This document shows, in pieces, positions 10,341 through 23,326 of a stretch of 64,000 nt of DNA (position 1 is the first letter of the stretch; each line of letters begins with the position of its first letter). Origin of the DNA: Bidens hawaiensis (lineage: Eukaryota > Streptophyta > Magnoliopsida > Asterales > Asteraceae). The translations under genes and the position numbers were made by a program. Location of the stretch: positions 1 through 64,000 of the forward strand of contig JAIQDT010001728.1 in the NCBI GenBank assembly GCA_021521415.1, read 5' to 3'. Below the pieces are notes generated by a model. That model did no database searches. It was given only the letters and a program-made list of their open reading frames with translations, and was not told where the DNA came from.

Positions 10341-11969
10341 AAATTTAGTAAAATGCAAATGCCATATTTATATAAAAATGACACTTTTATATAAATCATG
10401 AGACATTAAATTGTTATTTTAATTCAAATACAAAAACATAAATTAGTGACACAATACAGACCTTAAAAACAAATTGCTTTAAGCAAATTTATTGTATATT
10501 GTCATAATACAGACCTTAAAAAATATATGCACATTGCATGCACGTGTAAAAAATTTGGGCAGCTGCTAACCCCTCCTGATCCTTTCGGGCCATAATTTAG
10601 AAACACCTACAATCTTTGATGATGTCAAGATACAAAATCTTTTTGTTAGTATTAATATTGCGCGGATGTAAAATTAAATTATAGAATTGTAATGATTTAC
10701 CTTGTTATTCTAGGAAGCTTGTTTCTTTTAGCAATGTCTATAACAATTGGCCAATATTAGTGTGGGAGATAATTAATTTTCTTAGAAGACCATAAGAACT
10801 CTACTTGGCCGCCTTCAAGATTCATCCCTACTACTTTCGACCATCTTTTTGTTTACTCACATATTAACTTTTCATGAAACTGTATATTTACCTTTTGACG
10901 CGTGTATCATCAAAGCACCATTTTCCTTATTAATTATTATTATCTCTTAATTCAGTCTCTCTTTGTATTTCATCCTTTCTCTATCATATTACCTCGCCGC
11001 TCCTCTGTAATTTTTTTCAATGAGGTAACACTTGACAATTTGGATTTGATCTAAATCTCAAGGAAAGTGAATGTGTATACAACTAATTTTATGATCTATT
11101 TGGAAAGGGAAATTTGAAGGCTTTACCAATTGCCATGTAAAGAATTTTACTTGGGTGGACCAATGAGAAAAGATGGTCAACGTAGTCAAATATTAACTTG
11201 AATACTTCATCATATGTAGCAGGATGAGGCTGGATTACAAGAAGTGCAAGTTCCATCGGTAATTCCAATTTAAACTAAGTTGGATGAAACATCATAATTA
11301 AAAAAACCTCAATGATGTAGAACATTATTATAAAATCACCCTGACAATTAAGCATCTATGCACAATAGTTAGAATCTTAAATCACCATTCGTTACCGGAT
11401 GAAGAGATTTTAAGAAAATCATTTTCATTAAGGATTGTAAAACTATAAACCCCATTAAAAGTTGTAAATAGTAAAATAATAACAACCATCGGATTTATAA
11501 CTACATTTGAAAGTGAAATTTATAAATACCGGATGAAAAAGTTACATTGATTATAGACAGAAGCTTCAAAGGCAAAAAGTCGTTAGAATGTGGATACATC
11601 TTTGATAACTAGTAAACCCGTAGACCTTTATTTTTGTAAAAATTCTTAAGTTTAGAAACAGTTTAATTTGATATTAATTAGAAGATGGAAAGAATGTTTT
11701 ATAAAATAAACCGACGCTTAGTTTTGGCACTACTGAATATAGTCTAAATATGTTAAACAGACAACATAATTATCGGGAATTCTAAAAAATACTGTAATTA
11801 TAGTCAAAACTAAAATATTTCAAATCTTAAAAAATTATAATCAAACTAATCAAAGCCAACTCCAAATGCTGGTTAATTATAGTCAAACATATGTTTGAAA
11901 ATTTAACATTTTCATAACAAAATGATGTATATTACATTTTATGAATCAAGCTTCTGTTTATTAAGATAA
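10341..11969. other. AT-rich intergenic DNA
   Basis: No gene, RNA gene or repeat that I can support is seen here. Stop codons are frequent in all frames. Confidence 0.5.
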
Positions 11970-12314
11970 CCTCAATTAATAGACTAATAAAATTAAGAGA
12001 TTGAAAAACTTAAACATGGCTTACAGAGTTGATGAAGAAGATAAAACACGTTGACTTCCGTCAATCAATTGATTATTGAAGATCGATTTCTAAGATCTTA
12101 AACAAATCAATCCTTTATGGCTCATCACTTAACATGTCTTTCTAGATCTGGTTCCAATCAAGTAAAAAAACCTAAATTAATAGACTAATAACACTAAGAT
12201 AGGGAGAAATTGGAAGTTAGCTTACATATTTGATGAGTACGGAACGCGTGTATATGTGAATTAATTGATTATTGTTGTTCGATTCTCAACACATAATACA
12301 AATCAATCCTTTAG
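11970..12314. repeat. Diverged direct duplication of about 145 bases
   Basis: Segments 11970-12118 and 12171-12314 align along their length. Both begin with AATTAATAGACTAATAA and end with AAATCAATCCTTTA, with many substitutions between. They look like an old local duplication of noncoding DNA. Confidence 0.6.
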
Positions 12315-12373
12315 GGTTCTATTTGGCTGTAGGAACACACAAAACTTCTTCATCAGAGGATGTTTTGGGACAC

Positions 12374-12429
12374 CTGAACATAATGATTGAAGGGATGTTT
12401 GTGATATCTGAACATAATGATTGAAGGGA
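12374..12429 (+). repeat. Two-copy short tandem repeat
   Basis: CTGAACATAATGATTGAAGG occurs at 12374 and again at 12408, a period of 34 bases. It lies in noncoding DNA. Confidence 0.8.
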
Positions 12430-13231
12430 GACGTCATATGTAATGATGAATAATTCACATATTCAGATATTAAGATCTAGAATTGATTTTAACAAACCTA
12501 ATGAATGGGCTACCGAATTAAATAGATCATATTCGAGTTAAAAATGGGTGTGTGTATTCATTTAGAAGTTATGGATTTAGAATTGATTTTTGATTTAAAT
12601 TAATTAGTGATTGATGTGGCAATTATATATATATGGAAATTGTATTATGTGGAAGCATAGATGGACAGCTTAGAAAAATGGCATGTGAAACCATTGTGTT
12701 GCTTTAATAGATTAATAAGATTAACAATTAAAAGAAAGAAAACAAATAAAAAAAATAATGAATTGTCCTTGCTAAAATATTATTAGTTAAAAAAGTTCCA
12801 AAAAAAAAAACAAAAAAAAAAACACAATGGATTGTCTACAAATATACCCTTATATTTATATAAATAAAAAGATAATATGTGATTTCTTAAAACCCTTCTT
12901 GTAATTCTCACACGAAACCATAAAATATATATTTTATGGTTATGATTATTATTATTGTTATGTTAATAAAATTTCAAACTACTCTTATGTGATAATTTCA
13001 CTTTTATCCTTTGGTTATACCTGGAACCTGCAAAGGAAATGTAATAGTTTATAGTAAAATAACAAATGCGATTATTGTAAAAAGGGTTTTGGCGTAACTT
13101 GTTGTTTACTTATCTGTCTCTTTATTGTAATTGAATTATTTCTTAGTTAAATTATAATTATAATAATGTATTTTTAGTTTGGCATATATTGAATTAAAGT
13201 ATAAAAGAGAGTAATTAGTTTTTGACAATAT
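12430..13231. other. AT-rich intergenic DNA
   Basis: Nothing supportable is seen apart from A-rich runs near 12800. Confidence 0.5.
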
Positions 13232-13620
13232 ATATGCATATATATATATATGTGTGTATAGGGGTGAGATCTAGAGAGAACTCCTATTAAAGAGAGAAAT
13301 AGAGAACTAATAAAGAATTATTTTTACTTTTTTTAAAAAAATATTTTATGATTTTTTTCCTTTCCTTCTTTTAATAAGATGATATTGTTCTTTAAAAACA
13401 CAAATTGTCGATGTAGTGCATATGTGCACTAATATGTATTGCATATATACAATAGTGTCTTATTGCGTATAATCAACACAATTGCATTATTCAATACACA
13501 CTATTGAACATACGTAAATACAACACTAATACTTGTATGCAATACATACTATTGCATATATGTAATACAACACTAATTCACATATGCACTATATCGATTT
13601 TTTTATAATTTAAAAAAACC
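13232..13620. mobile_element. MITE-like inverted repeat next to (TA)n
   Basis: A (TA)n tract (about 13232-13260) is followed by noncoding DNA with a long imperfect inverted repeat. Arm 13408-13455 pairs with 13549-13597 (TCGATGTAGTGCATATGTG against TCGATATAGTGCATATGTG). The right end is cut or hidden by the Copia LTR that starts at 13626. Confidence 0.5.
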
Positions 13621-13625
13621 AATTT

Positions 13626-14012
13626 TGTAAGTCCCAAAATAGGATCTTTCAATGTGATATCAATAAACCCGTTATTAGACGGAAACTAACAACAAATTGG
13701 TTCAAGATAAACAAGTATAAACAACAATCAACACACGATGGACTGCAAAACACACATTATATTAACGTCTTGTGCTTAAGCCCTTAACCAAGGATTACGA
13801 TATGATAAGAATCAAAGACGACGTAACCCTACACCATTTGCTAATGATCGACCAAGATAAAGACCTAATACAAAGAGTATATATATATAGCCTATCACAC
13901 TATGGGCCAAGCCCATACAAAAAGCCCACCGAAAACATAAGGTTTCAGTATTATATGATAACCAAAATCCAAACCTGATTAGATTAAGTATAAGCCATTT
14001 AGCCTAGCCAAA
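13626..14012 (-). repeat. 3' LTR of element Z
   Basis: It starts TGTAAGTCCC on the + strand like A's LTR and aligns loosely with 16867-17238 throughout. It has many substitutions and a degraded inner end near 14012. A polypurine tract (CCAATGGGGAG on the minus strand) follows. It contains a misleading open frame at 13772-13978. Confidence 0.65.
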
Positions 14013-14045
14013 AATCTCCCCATTGGTTTATAGCTTGATCTTCAT

Positions 14046-16564
14046 TCATGCTCCATTACTTCAGCATCTGCCTCTCGGTAAGCACCTACCCATAAATCTG
14101 TGCGGATAATTGATCCCACCATTCATGTATACTCCTTAGTAGCTGGCTCATAAAGTGGTTCAACCATATTTTGAAAGCCGCTAAGGGTCTTGATATCGTT
14201 TTTTCAAAACTTCAACAATTCTCGTGGATCAACGATACGGTATTGACCCTTCTTCAGCCGTATAATTATTGTAGCAGTGTCACCATCATAAGTCCAAAAA
14301 ATCATCTTATCAAAGGCACCTTCAGGAAATCTCTTGGTGATTCGAATGGATGTCACTTTGGCAGTTAGAGGCCACATAACGTTCAGCATCGGCTTGTTAG
14401 TATAAAGATCACGAACCTCTTCGCTTTCTTGACAAAGGAATCAACAGTGGGCATATCAGGGAACCCTTTCTCCACCTGGTTGCTCAAAAAATTCCAAAAA
14501 TTGGTGGCCTTTGGATCATGATTTGGGTTGTGGAAAGGAGCCTGTATCAAATCACTTAAATCAACCTTTGTCTACGAACCAAAATATTTCATAATCTTAT
14601 AGTATTCCATGTTCCCAGACTTACGCTTGACCCACCACATCTCTTTCTCGATATCATACCCCCACAATACAACTCCTGAACGATCACCATATTTAGAGAA
14701 CCCCTTTTGGAGTTCCATCACAAATTTGTCCGGATGATCTGAAGATACAATGTTCTGGTTGGAGTTTTTCATGATCAACGTCTTCTTTCTGATTCTTTCT
14801 ATTTGTTCAGAGGTCTTAGGTGGAGTAGTTAAGTATGTCTCCAGTTTTGCGGAAGTATCGATATTTGAAGCATGACACAAACTGGAACCGCTATCATCAG
14901 GAACACCTTGCTCACCACCAACAGTTTTATCACCGCTATCATCAGATCCCTCAAACTCATATCCAAATCGTTTAACGATTTTTTGTTTTAGATCAAAGTA
15001 TAAAGTAATAAGACTACCCATGCTAGCCTGAAGTTCTTGAATCATGGAGTCTTTGTCGGTGTTGCGGGATTCAAGCTCTTGAATACGCACATCTTTCACC
15101 ATAGAGTCTTGTTCAAGCTCAAAGACCTTGTATTGCAAAGCATGGACATCAACGGGTTCAGGTTCTAGAACAATTCCTTTACCCTTGGCTTGTAAGAACT
15201 TGTCTTGCATAGAAAGAATGTGGGCAATCTTTTCAGAGGCACTAGATATTTCTTGACCAATCGGATAAGATGATCTGGAGGGTTCAGTGGTGGATTGGAC
15301 GTTAACTTCAAAATTAAATTCATGCAATATCTCATAATCATCTTGGTCTCGAGTATGTTGGGCTTCAATAGACGGGCCTTGATCAGATTGGGTCTCAACA
15401 ATGGGCTCAGTTTGTGTCGGTAGAACGGTTTGCACAAGATCACTTGCCAACATACCAGGTTTTGGATTTTTCTTTTGACGCTTACGTGGGATAAGATCGG
15501 TGGCTGGATCAATTTCAACATAATCATCATCATCATCAGCATTTGTCACAACAACTTTTTGAGGAGGTTACAACGCAGTTGACTGGATCTTTTCTTTAAA
15601 AGTCTCGAACGCTTCAAGCTGTTCTGTTGTAGTTACAAATTGTTGCACTTGGTGTTGTGTCTCTGGAGGTTGAGATGGAGAACTATCAGGCTCATCATCA
15701 GGTACACTTTCAAAGGCAGTGAAGACCTTTGAATAGGAATAACGTGTTCCTCAGCAACAATAGCTGCAGTCTCAGCTTCAGTCTCAGCAAATTTACCAAA
15801 TTTTACCAGCGGATGAAGTTCCTGATAAATCACTTTAGCCCCTTTCCTTGACTACTTCATTAGGCCGAAGGTATTCAGACGCATGTCTTTCAGATCAAGT
15901 GTCTCCACAGATCGATTTAGCTCAGGGTAGTGAGAATAAAAAATCATCTGTAGAAACCTTGGATACATCATAAATATCTCTTTCTTCTTCCCCTTCAGGT
16001 TTCTTATCATCTCATCGAACATGAACTTTGAGTAGTTGTAGTTCCAGTCCATGATCAAAGAAAAAACAGACGACATCTGAGTGTGGCTAATCTTGTCAGA
16101 GCCCCCTTTCTTCCCGAGACACATATATAGAATGTGTGAATCAGAAACCTCCAGTACGGATGGAATAGCTTCTTAATAGCAGGATGATAGGTTCTTTTAT
16201 AGCCCATACGCTGCACAATCTCTGCTACAACCTCAGTTGAATATTCTGTAGGGTAATAAGGTTGATCACCAAACAACAGCACTTCTCGTATACTGGCCTT
16301 AGAGATAATCACCGGTCTCTTCTGTATAATAGAATCAATGGTAACCACTCCTCTTGCACCTCGTTGATTGATGGAGGCATGGTTCCAGAAGTCTGTCACC
16401 ATCTTCTTGCAGATTACAGGATTTTCTCGTAATGCATGAGAAATCCTGCATGTATTCAGCCCCACAATCATAGACTTGAATTCCTTGTGAGCTGGAGGAG
16501 GATCAAACAGACATCCAACAATATTATGTGTATCAACATACTTGAGAGGTGCTTGATCAGTCAT
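14046..16564 (-). pseudogene. ORF3 of element Z (env-position protein), degraded
   Basis: The reading starts at ATG 16564 (MTDQAPLKYVDTHNIVG), runs through LNTCRISHALRENPVIC and MGYKRTYHPAIKKLFHPYWR, and ends near 14046. A central coiled coil (about 15130-14980, ALQYKVFELEQDSM followed by VRIQELESRN) and a basic C-terminal part (KFVMELQKGFSKYGDRSGV, MWWVKRKSG) follow. Frameshifts near 16120, 15840 and 15560 and a stop near 14575 break it. The same protein occurs in element A between pol and the 3' LTR, the place of the env-like ORF in SIRE elements. Function is unknown and no signal peptide or transmembrane segment is visible. Confidence 0.65.
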
Positions 16565-16866
16565 GACTGCAGCAAACAATTCAAGTTAGATACATATTTA
16601 CTTATGTCCATAATCAGTTATCTTTTGGATTTGATATCTTTTACGAATGATAACATAATAATATTGTAAGGACAAAACCATGAAATAATGAAAATATAAG
16701 TCCCTTTTAGAAATTTAATCCAATCGACAAATATTATAATCTGATTAATGAGTTTTCTGTCCAAAAATGAGTGTTCTCTGTCATAAAATAGAGTTTTCGT
16801 CAATAATAACTATTTTCGGTCCAACATATGAGTTCTCTGTTTCAAAATAAGCCTTGATAGCCGAGA
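16565..16866 (-). other. Z spacer upstream of ORF3
   Basis: AT-rich noncoding DNA containing decayed copies of the motif GAGTTCTC(G/T)GT. It ends at the duplication CGAGA (16862-16866) made when A inserted. Confidence 0.55.
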
Positions 16867-17238
16867 TGTAAGTCCCGAATCTGGATCACTATAATTATGA
16901 TATCAATATAACAAGTATTGGTGCGGAATACCAACACTTGGTGATTCAAGAATACGAGTAAACACTAAAGAATACCATGGGATTGCTTCAAAACACACGT
17001 ATAATTAAGATACGTCGGGTGCTTAAGCACTTACAATACACGATACCAAAAACAGGTGAATGAACAACCTGGGCCCTATACATGACATCAGCTATATATA
17101 GGGAAACCAAAACACCTAACCCATATAAACCAAAAGCCCATCGAGAACTCGAAAGAGTTCTCGGCTTACATAGAAAAACCCGTAGCCCAGCTCGATACAT
17201 ATGGACTAAGTACAAACCATACAAAATTAGGCCCAACA
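16867..17238 (-). repeat. 3' LTR of element A
   Basis: 372 bases, TG at one end and CA at the other, pairing with 39255-39607. The length difference is mostly a 16-base indel beside the hairpin at 17142-17163. Confidence 0.9.
17142..17163. repeat. LTR hairpin CGAGAACTC-GAAA-GAGTTCTCG
   Basis: Perfect 9-base arms with a 4-base GAAA loop. The 5' LTR has the matching hairpin at 39512-39533 with loop TTAG, so the arms are kept while the loop varies. The arm is the same motif found in the leader and pre-ORF3 arrays. Confidence 0.85.
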
Positions 17239-17252
17239 ATCTCCCCCTTGGT
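17239..17252 (-). other. Polypurine tract of element A
   Basis: CCAAGGGGGAGAT on the minus strand directly abuts the 3' LTR, the priming site for plus-strand synthesis. Confidence 0.8.
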
Positions 17253-17266
17253 TTGTAGCTTTGTCT

Positions 17267-19774
17267 TTAATCATGCTCCATGTAGTCAATATCTGCATCC
17301 TTTAACGCACCTGCCCAAAACTTGCACCTGATAATAGATGCAACCATGCTCGTGTATTCTTTGGCAACCGTTTCCAAGAGTGGATCAGCTACTATCTGGA
17401 ATATACTGAGAGTCTTAATATCCCTCTCTCCAAACTTCAACAAATCTCTAGGATCAACGAATCGGTATTGATCTTTCCCCTTTTGAAGCTTGATAATAAC
17501 GGTGGCAGTCAAAGTGTCATAGAACCAGAACCTCATGTTATCTAGTGCGCCATCCGGAATTGCATCAGGTACAGGAATATGAGTGGCTTTCTTTGTAGCA
17601 GGCCACATAACATTGACCATCGTCTTTCCTGTCCTTGGATCCTGAACCCCCTTTGCTTTCTTCAAGAAGGATTCTGCAGTCGTCATATTTGGGAAACCTC
17701 GATCAACTTGACTTCTCAGAAAATTCCAGAATTCTATACCACGCTTGTCATTCATTGGATTGGTGAATGGAGAATTTATTAAGTCACTCAGATCCACTTT
17801 AGTCCAGGAACCAAAATCTTTTCATCTTCTTATAATATTTGGTGGTTCCTGACTTCCTCTTTACCCACCACATATTCTTATCCGCATAAAAACCCCATGA
17901 TAGAACTCCCGATCGATCACCGTATTTATCAGAGAACCCCTTCTGAAAAGAAACAACGAACCTGTCTGGATGATCTGATGATTCAACATTCTGATTTGAG
18001 TTTTTCATCACCAGCAATTTCTTTTTTCCCTTTTCAAGTAATTTCTTCTGAATTCTGTCTGATTTCTCTTTGGTGATGGGGTGCATCCAAGTATTGTTTC
18101 AGTGACTCCGACTCATCAATGTTGTCGGCTGGACAAATAGGAGAGCCTTTATCTTGATCAACAGTGGGAGTTTGAGATACCACATCATCGTTGTTTTTAA
18201 ACTCATCTCCAAATTTTTGAAATAACTTTTGTTGAAGATCAAGATACATTGCCGTTAAACCTCCCATACCAGACTGCAACTCTTTAATCTTGGAATCATT
18301 GTCTGAATTGCTTGCTTCAAGTTTCTGAATGCGGACATCTGTAACTACCGAATCTTGTTCGAGTTCAAAGGCTCGAAGTTGTAATGCACGAATGTCTACA
18401 TGGGCATCTTCTTGAACCACACCTTTACCCTTGTTCTGAAAATAAGTTTCTTGCATAGCAAGAATTTGAGCAATCTTGTCTGATGTGCCTGAGCTGGGCC
18501 AGATGAACCAGAGGGAATGTGTGTAGTGTCGGTGTGTGGAATATCTGTCTCAAAGTCAAAATCACTAACAAAATCACTAGACAACAGATCTTGAAATGAT
18601 GGCTCTGTAGTAGATGTATATGGTTCAGCTTGTGTTTCTGGAGCATGTGACTCAGGTTGAGCAGTTTGTTGTTGTTGTTTCGGCTTCACTGTCCAACTCG
18701 CTGGATCTCGGATAAACCCTTTTTCGTTTACGATGGATGAGATCAGTGGTTGGTTCTTCACTCACGTCTTCTTCAATGTTTTCAGTAATTGTCTGAGGAG
18801 GTTTCAGCGCAGTTGACTGAAATAACGCTTTTGCAGCTTCAAAGGCACTTAATTTGTCAGCACTTGGAGAGATAGCTGACTGACGGTGTTCTGACTTCTT
18901 CGTCATCAGAGATTCCGATAGTTGCAGCACGTGGTTGAACCGGTGCCGCATGTTCATCAGCAACCTGAGCTATGACCGACTCAGCTTTTGTCTCAGCAAA
19001 TCGTACAAATTTTACCAGAGCATTTAGGATCCGATATACAGCCTTGGCCCCTTTTCTGGACTGTTTCGTTAACCCAAAGGTGTTGGGTCCCATTGACTTC
19101 ATATCCAAAGTATCAACAGATCTGACCAGGTCGGTGTAATAAGAATCTAAGATCATCTGTAAAAATCTTGGATACATAAGGAACATCTCCTTCTTCTTCG
19201 CTTTCAAATTGCTCATCATTTCATTGAAAACAAACTTGGAATAATTGTAATTCCAATCCATGATCAGAGCAACGATAGTTGACATCTGAGTGTGGCTAAT
19301 TTCGTCTGATCCTCCCTTCCTCCCTGAGATACATGTAAAGAACGTTTGTAATAGGTATCTCCAATACGGGTGGAACAATTTCTTGATTGCTGGAGGATAG
19401 GTGCCTTCGTAACCCATTCTGGTGAGAACCTCAGTAACTTCAGCAGCAGAGTACTCTGTCGGGTAATCAGATTGATCCCCAAACATATGAACTTCTCTAA
19501 CAAAGGCCTCTGTGATAACAACTGGCTTCTTTTGCACTTTGGAGCCTATAGATACGACTCCATCTGGCCCTCGTGGATTGATTGACGCATTGTTCCAAAA
19601 TTCAGTGACCATCTTCTTGCATATGACAGGGCTCTCTCGTAGTGCATGAGAGATCCTGCAAGTGTTAAGTCCGACTATCATCGAATTGAATTCCTTATGG
19701 GCCATGGGTGGATCAAATAGGTGACCAACAATATTATGCGTCTCAACAAACTTTAATGGAGTCTGATTAGCCAT
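17267..19774 (-). pseudogene. ORF3 of element A (env-position protein), degraded
   Basis: The reading starts at ATG 19774 (MANQTPLKFVETHNIVG). The first 305 codons are open and include MGYEGTYPPAIKKLFHPYWR and MLSNL-type helices. Frameshifts follow near 18885 and 18735, again near 18460 and 18050, and the frame is broken near 17798. A Gln/Thr-rich linker precedes a coiled coil (about 18380-18210: ALQLRAFELEQDSV, VRIQKLEASNSDNDSKIKEL). The C-terminal region has FVVSFQKGF, MWWVKRKSG and KDQYRFVDPRDLLKFGERD and ends 29 bases before the LTR. It is collinear with Z's ORF3. In Asteraceae databases I recall such proteins being labelled longin-like, which I do not regard as evidence of function. The position matches the SIRE env-like ORF. 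Confidence 0.7.
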
Positions 19775-22136
19775 TTCTGCACCAAACGTATCAAGTTAGT
19801 GGATATATAGATTCATTTGATAGTATTTAAAATTAGTCCATTACTTATAAGAGATTTGGGCCATAAAGTTAAAACAGGACCAAAGAAGACTCATTTGAAA
19901 GCCCAAGAGATACATTAGATGGCCCAAGAAAATAACACAGTATAGGATTAAGCCCAACAGTGAGTATTAAGCCCAGCTGGAGAGATCTCAGTCAACTGGG
20001 GGAGTTCTCGGTCAACGACTGAGTTTTCGGTCAACGAAAGTCAAAATAATTAATCGAGAACTGAGTTCTCGGTCAACATTTAACCGAGAACGGGAGTTCT
20101 CGGTTAACATTTTCCTGAGAACGTGAGTTCTCTGTCAAGATGAGGTGTTCTCGGTCAACGAAAGTCAACTAAGAACCCCATGACAGCTGGGGACAGAGAA
20201 CCCCTTGGGTTCCTCCTTGGGAAACGTGTCATCTTCTCCAAATCACCGAGATCTCCATGAAACCTGCAACTAATCTATGAAAATCAACCGAAAACCCTCC
20301 ATTAAACCCTAAGATGTCCACCGAAAACCCCTAATTACTCAGGAATCCACTTTTAATTTATCTGATCATCCATGAAACCAGTTCATGGCAACATCAAGCA
20401 AGCATCTGTCGACACATAGATCTCATATGACTTTGTTCATTACCTGTGAATCAAACAAGTGAACACTAATAGATGATTAGTGAAGATGGTTTAGTTTTCA
20501 GCTAGAACACTTGAGAGAAAGAGTTAAGGTTTTTTAATTTGATGAGGGTAATAAAAGTGATTAAAAGAGGCTTGAGAGTATTTATACTGTAACCAAAGCA
20601 GGCCAAAAACCCTTAATGGGGTCAAAACAGTGGGCAGCCCAAGCAGAAACATACCCAAACAGTCAGGTGACCCAAAAACCTTCGAAGCCCAAATTGAAAA
20701 TTAGCTCGGTGTATACAAACGTTTCGAGGAGAGTAGTTTCGAGAAAAAAAACAAAATAGATAAAACAAAATAAAATTAAACACAAAAATCCACATTAACA
20801 TACACTGGAATTCCCTTGAATTTTATACAGTCGGGATCAAATTTCAGTTTTAGTAAAATCGCCGCCCTTTTAATGAGAAGATCCGAACATGGAATCATAT
20901 CGTTTGATAGGCTGTCACTAGGATTCATGTTCAGCGTTATTATGACATAAAGAGACAGGTTGATAGCAGGTATAACATACTTAGCATGATTTTCATTGCA
21001 TCAGTGATATGATTAAGGTTCAGTTCGACATAAAGCTTAGATGGACATCACTCATGGATCTGTGATGCCTCATATCTCTTCTCAAAGCGTATTTGGCTTT
21101 CCCCATATCACCCCAATTTGACTCCAACCCCCTAGTGCTTGATCAGAAGATTTTATAGATAGTAAACAAAAATTTTAAGCTTTAAGGTTAAACGTTAGAC
21201 TTACAAGCCATCCAGACTTACAGGCCTTTCATTCGAGACATGACATGACTTACTTTTATGCCCCCATCTCTGTAGTTCTAGTTTGACCCTCTAAGCTTTT
21301 AAAAATAGATTTTCTTTATAGAATAAAATGATTGAATAAAAGGAAACTCTTCACATGATTTTTTTTGAACGAATGATATAATACGATATTTTTGGTGATC
21401 AAGACACTAACGGGCTCGTGTATGACTGGGTAGTTGCTTTTCTGCCTATCATTTGGAGAGATGTATCTAGAGACATGCACATGTCTTCAAAATGACTCTT
21501 CACATTAAGTTTAGCAAATTTAGTTTATATCACCTCAACTTTTACGCATCATGGAAAGCTACCATACAAATCAATGACTTTTCTAGAGCCTTTTAAGCTT
21601 AATAACTTCACCCGTTAGGCACACAAAAATAATTTATCTATCATTTTCCAAAGGTTGGATCAATTCTCATTTGAAAATAGTTTGAAGCTTCTAAAAAGCT
21701 GTTAACTGAATAGTAATATCACTTCCCTGGGAGTTAAGTAAAACACACGTGTTAAGAATTCAGTCTCTCAGAGTTACCGACATAATTTAAAGTGAAAGAA
21801 TACGAAACACAAAACACATCATAATCGCCCCGGGTGCTTTCAGTTATTACGTAAGTGGCTATCCTGTGAAACTACAAGTAGAACACCGGACCAACCATAT
21901 ACAAGTATATGTCCTTCAAACTAAAGAAACCGACATAATTTTAAGCGAGAATGAATTTTTAAAAGCAAATTTTTAATTTTTAATAATAAAGACAACGCAC
22001 ACACATTATTTTTGACATTTTGATTTTTCTGAAATAAAAAAAAAACAACGCACACACACTATTTTTTTTTTGACTTTTCTCCCTCTAAATTTGTGCAAGG
22101 ATAAACAAATTTGTATAAATTTAAACCCAAAAAGAC
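19775..22136 (-). other. pol-ORF3 spacer of element A, with conserved noncoding block
   Basis: Noncoding on both strands. 19985-20175 holds the motif array. 21080-21960 matches, inverted, the corresponding spacer of element B (52700-53630) in several long blocks, for example GGTGATCAAGACACTAACGG at about 21393 and TTTGACTCCAACCCC at about 21117. The purpose is unknown: candidates are a splice acceptor or RNA structure for ORF3 expression, or packaging. Confidence 0.6.
19985..20175. repeat. Array of GAGTTCTCGGTCAAC motifs before ORF3
   Basis: About eight copies of GAGTTCTCGGTCAAC or its complement with small changes. Two make near-perfect palindromes: CGAGAACT-G-AGTTCTCG at about 20055-20071 and CCGAGAAC-GGGA-GTTCTCGG at 20084-20103. 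On the minus strand the motif reads TTGACCGAGAAC, which contains the W-box core TTGACC recognised by WRKY factors. Confidence 0.85.
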
Positions 22137-23326
22137 TCAATCCTCGAAACGAAGCATTTTAAGAAAACCCACAAGCACATTAAATTTTGCTGTTTCGAAC
22201 GGTTTTGTAAATAAGTTCGCCACATTGTTGTCAGTGTGGACTTGTTCAAGATGAATCAATTTTCGATCGAAACAGTCACGAATAAAATGAATTTTAATGT
22301 CGATGTGCTTGGTTTTAGAATGTTGAACTGGGTTTTTCACAATTTAAATGGCCGCATCATTATCTCAGAAAATAGAAGTATCAAGAAATTCCAAACCGTA
22401 ATCCAGCAATTGGTTTTGCATCCAGATAACCTGAGAGCAGCAAGCAGATGCTGTAACATACTCTGCTTCGGCGGTCGAGGTAGACACTGTCTGTTGTTTC
22501 TTACACTGCCATGAAATGAAACGGTCTCCTAAGAAATGGTAACCAGCTGACGTGGATTTCCTGTCTATGTCATCTCCACCATAATTGCTATCAGCAAAAG
22601 CATAAAGATCAAATTTTGATTGTTTGGGATACCAAAGACCTAACTTTGGTTGTCCCTTCAGATATCTAAAAATACGTTTAACAACAATTAAATGAGAGAG
22701 TTTAGGACTAGCCTGGAAACGAGCACATTGGCAGACTGCAAACATGATGTCAGGACGACTGGCTGTGAGTTACATCAGAGACCTGATCATCGATCGATAG
22801 TACGTTTGATCTACGGGACTCCCTTCAGGATCAGATGACAGTAGTGGCCTTTCTGCCATGGGAGTGTTATCACTCTTCGAATCTTGAAGTTCAAACTTTT
22901 CCAGCATATCTTCAACATACTTCCCTTGATGCAGTAAAATTCCTGTCGAGCTTTGGTGAACCTGTAGCCCCAGAAAAGTTGTCATTTCACCCAACGAACT
23001 CATTTCAAATCTCTTCTTCATTACACCTTCAAATTCTGTGCACAACTCAGCACTGGTGGATCCAAAAATGATATCATCGACATAGATCTGGACGAGAATC
23101 AAATATTTTCCGACAGTTTTCCGGAACAAGGTTTGATCGATGGTTCCACGCTTGTAGCCATGATCAAGAAGATGTGCGGTCAGTGTAGCATACCACGCTC
23201 GAGGAGCATGATGTAGCCCGTACAATGCCTTGTTTAGCTTGTAGACGTGATTTGGTTTCTTAGAATCAACAGAACCCGGTGGCTGATCAACATAAATCTC
23301 CTCCTTGACTTCAGCATACAAAAACT
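22137..23326 (-). pseudogene. Element A pol: reverse transcriptase (3' part) and RNase H
   Basis: On the minus strand the frame resumes at [17 protein letters not shown] and has the Copia RT signatures [14 protein letters not shown] and YVDDIIFGS (catalytic YVDD). RNase H follows with FADSNYGGDD, STSTAEAEYVTASACC and the end LFTKPFE near 22137. Breaks lie near 22765 and 22350. The RT part that should precede FLYAEV, with the first catalytic Asp region (QMDVKSAF type), is absent because of the element C junction. Confidence 0.85.

Noticed and set aside
13772..13978. Small + strand protein
   Set aside because: It lies within the 3' LTR of element Z and has no support beyond being open.
22236..22514. 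Plus-strand frame of about 90 codons
   Set aside because: It is antisense to clear RNase H coding sequence of element A.
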